Source: Actibacterium ureilyticum (GTDB lineage: Bacteria; Pseudomonadota; Alphaproteobacteria; Rhodobacterales; Rhodobacteraceae). Taken from it: DNA of 64,000 nucleotides. Under the pieces are notes generated by a model, which saw nothing but the letters and a program-made list of their open reading frames with translations, made no database searches and was not told where the DNA came from. Both the position numbers and the translations under genes were made by a program. Positions 63,358 to 64,000 of this stretch are shown one piece after another. Positions within the stretch are counted from its first letter, which is position 1. Each line of letters opens with the position of its first letter. The stretch lies in assembly GCF_002285435.1 (NCBI RefSeq), contig NZ_NSBT01000037.1, forward strand, positions 186,001-250,000, written 5' to 3'.

Positions 63358-64000
63358 ATGATTTACCAATCCGCCGCGGACTGGCAGGCCGCCACGCGCA
63401 AACGCATCCTGTTCTTCGGCATGTCCGGCCTGGGCAAGACGCATCTGTCGACCATGCTGCGCGCCAGCGGCGGGTGGTTCCACTATTCCATCGATTACCG
63501 CATCGGCACCCGCTACATGGGGGAATACATCGCCGATAATGCCAAGGCCGAGGCGATGAAGGTGCCGTTCCTGCGCGAGCTGCTGATGTCGGATTCGATC
63601 CATATCGGCTCGAATACCAGCTTTCACAACCTCACGCCGGTCTCCAGCTATCTGGGCAAGCCGGGCGATCCCACGCGCGGCGGGCTGCCATATGTCGAAT
63701 ATTGCCGCCGCCAGGACCAGTTCCGCCGGGCCGAGATCGCGGCGCTGATGGACACCGGCTATTTCATCGACCGGGCCGAGCGGCTCTATCACTATCCACA
63801 TTTCATCTGCGACACCGGCGGGTCGATCTGCGAATGGGTCAACCCCGATGACGCCCAGGATCCCGTCCTGTCGGAATTGTCGCAACACACGCTGATGGTC
63901 TGGATCCAAGGGTCCGACGCGCACACGGCCGAGCTGATCCGGCGTTTCGACAAGGCGCCGAAGCCCATGGCCTATGACCCGGCCTTCCTGGATCAGGTCT
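63358..64000 (+). CDS. P-loop ATPase, cut by the right edge
   Basis: The frame is open from ATG 63358 to the end of the window (214 residues seen). The Walker A is FGMSGLGKTHLS near residue 20. A conserved FHYSIDYRIGTRYMGEYI segment and an ICDTGGS motif follow. I do not assign a pathway. It has its own promoter region after the terminator at 63278. Confidence 0.82.
   Translation, partial: MIYQSAADWQAATRKRILFFGMSGLGKTHLSTMLRASGGWFHYSIDYRIGTRYMGEYIADNAKAEAMKVPFLRELLMSDSIHIGSNTSFHNLTPVSSYLGKPGDPTRGGLPYVEYCRRQDQFRRAEIAALMDTGYFIDRAERLYHYPHFICDTGGSICEWVNPDDAQDPVLSELSQHTLMVWIQGSDAHTAELIRRFDKAPKPMAYDPAFLDQV

Overview
The window is a contiguous, very GC-rich, gene-dense chromosomal segment of an alphaproteobacterium, most likely a member of the Rhodobacteraceae (Rhodobacterales). 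The evidence is gene order and family content: dusB(nifR3)-ntrB-ntrC-ntrY-ntrX-trkA-trkH-hfq-hflX in one collinear run, a fused ispDF followed by pgpA and a stand-alone CinA-C gene, an aroK-aroB pair divergent from a small membrane protein, a 512-aa secreted protein, xerD and a CorC-like gene, plus IalB, DUF6456 and DUF6477 family genes. I saw no rRNA, tRNA, CRISPR array, prophage or insertion sequence. Most of the window is ordinary core genome.

Layout. 1-1.7 kb: the 3' end of miaA and an AraC-type regulator. 1.9-8.3 kb: a four-gene peptide-type ABC importer (Tat-exported binding protein, two permeases with unusual insertions, a double ATPase). 8.5-13.6 kb: a CAP-domain protein, an unknown secreted protein, a lytic transglycosylase, ssb, DoxX, and a Tat-type intradiol dioxygenase. 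13.7-20.5 kb: aroB/aroK diverging from a small-protein/hypothetical/xerD/corC block. 20.5-28.7 kb: a HerA-like ATPase, a probable small RNA, IalB, a REP-like inverted repeat pair, a KAS-ACP-lpxD operon, an L,D-transpeptidase and a DUF882 protein. 28.8-29.4 kb: a LysE exporter of lower GC. 29.5-41.4 kb: the leftward nitrogen-control, potassium and Hfq run. 41.6-45.0 kb: ispDF-pgpA-pncC and amtB. 45.1-50.9 kb: MmgE/PrpD, COQ10-like, hpt, an outer-membrane-like protein, a cupin, lipA and a Hint-like protein. 51.4-56.0 kb: a peroxiredoxin, a VIT1-like transporter, a DUF6456/DUF6477 divergent pair and an MttB-like methyltransferase. 56.3-64.0 kb: a FadL-like porin, an MFS transporter, guaA with three tightly packed followers, a second outer-membrane protein and the start of an ATPase gene.

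Functional themes. Cell envelope and lipid A (lpxD with its own ACP and ketoacyl synthase, L,D-transpeptidase, DUF882, transglycosylase, several beta-barrel proteins); nitrogen sensing (NtrB/C and NtrY/X together with amtB); and housekeeping in nucleotides, isoprenoids, lipoate and shikimate. Both NtrC and NtrX lack the sigma-54-contacting GAFTGA loop. That is established for Rhodobacter capsulatus NtrC; for NtrX it is read here from the sequence.

The least explained signals are: a free-standing terminator and hairpin set between two divergent genes (22.3-22.4 kb), which implies an unannotated small RNA; a perfect 20-bp inverted pair of hairpin repeats (23.26-23.40 kb); paired 12-bp direct repeats beside the AraC gene; palindromes in front of amtB; a Hint-fold protein lacking both catalytic residues; and the DUF6456/DUF6477 pair. 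I did not find a clear new defence or mobile system.
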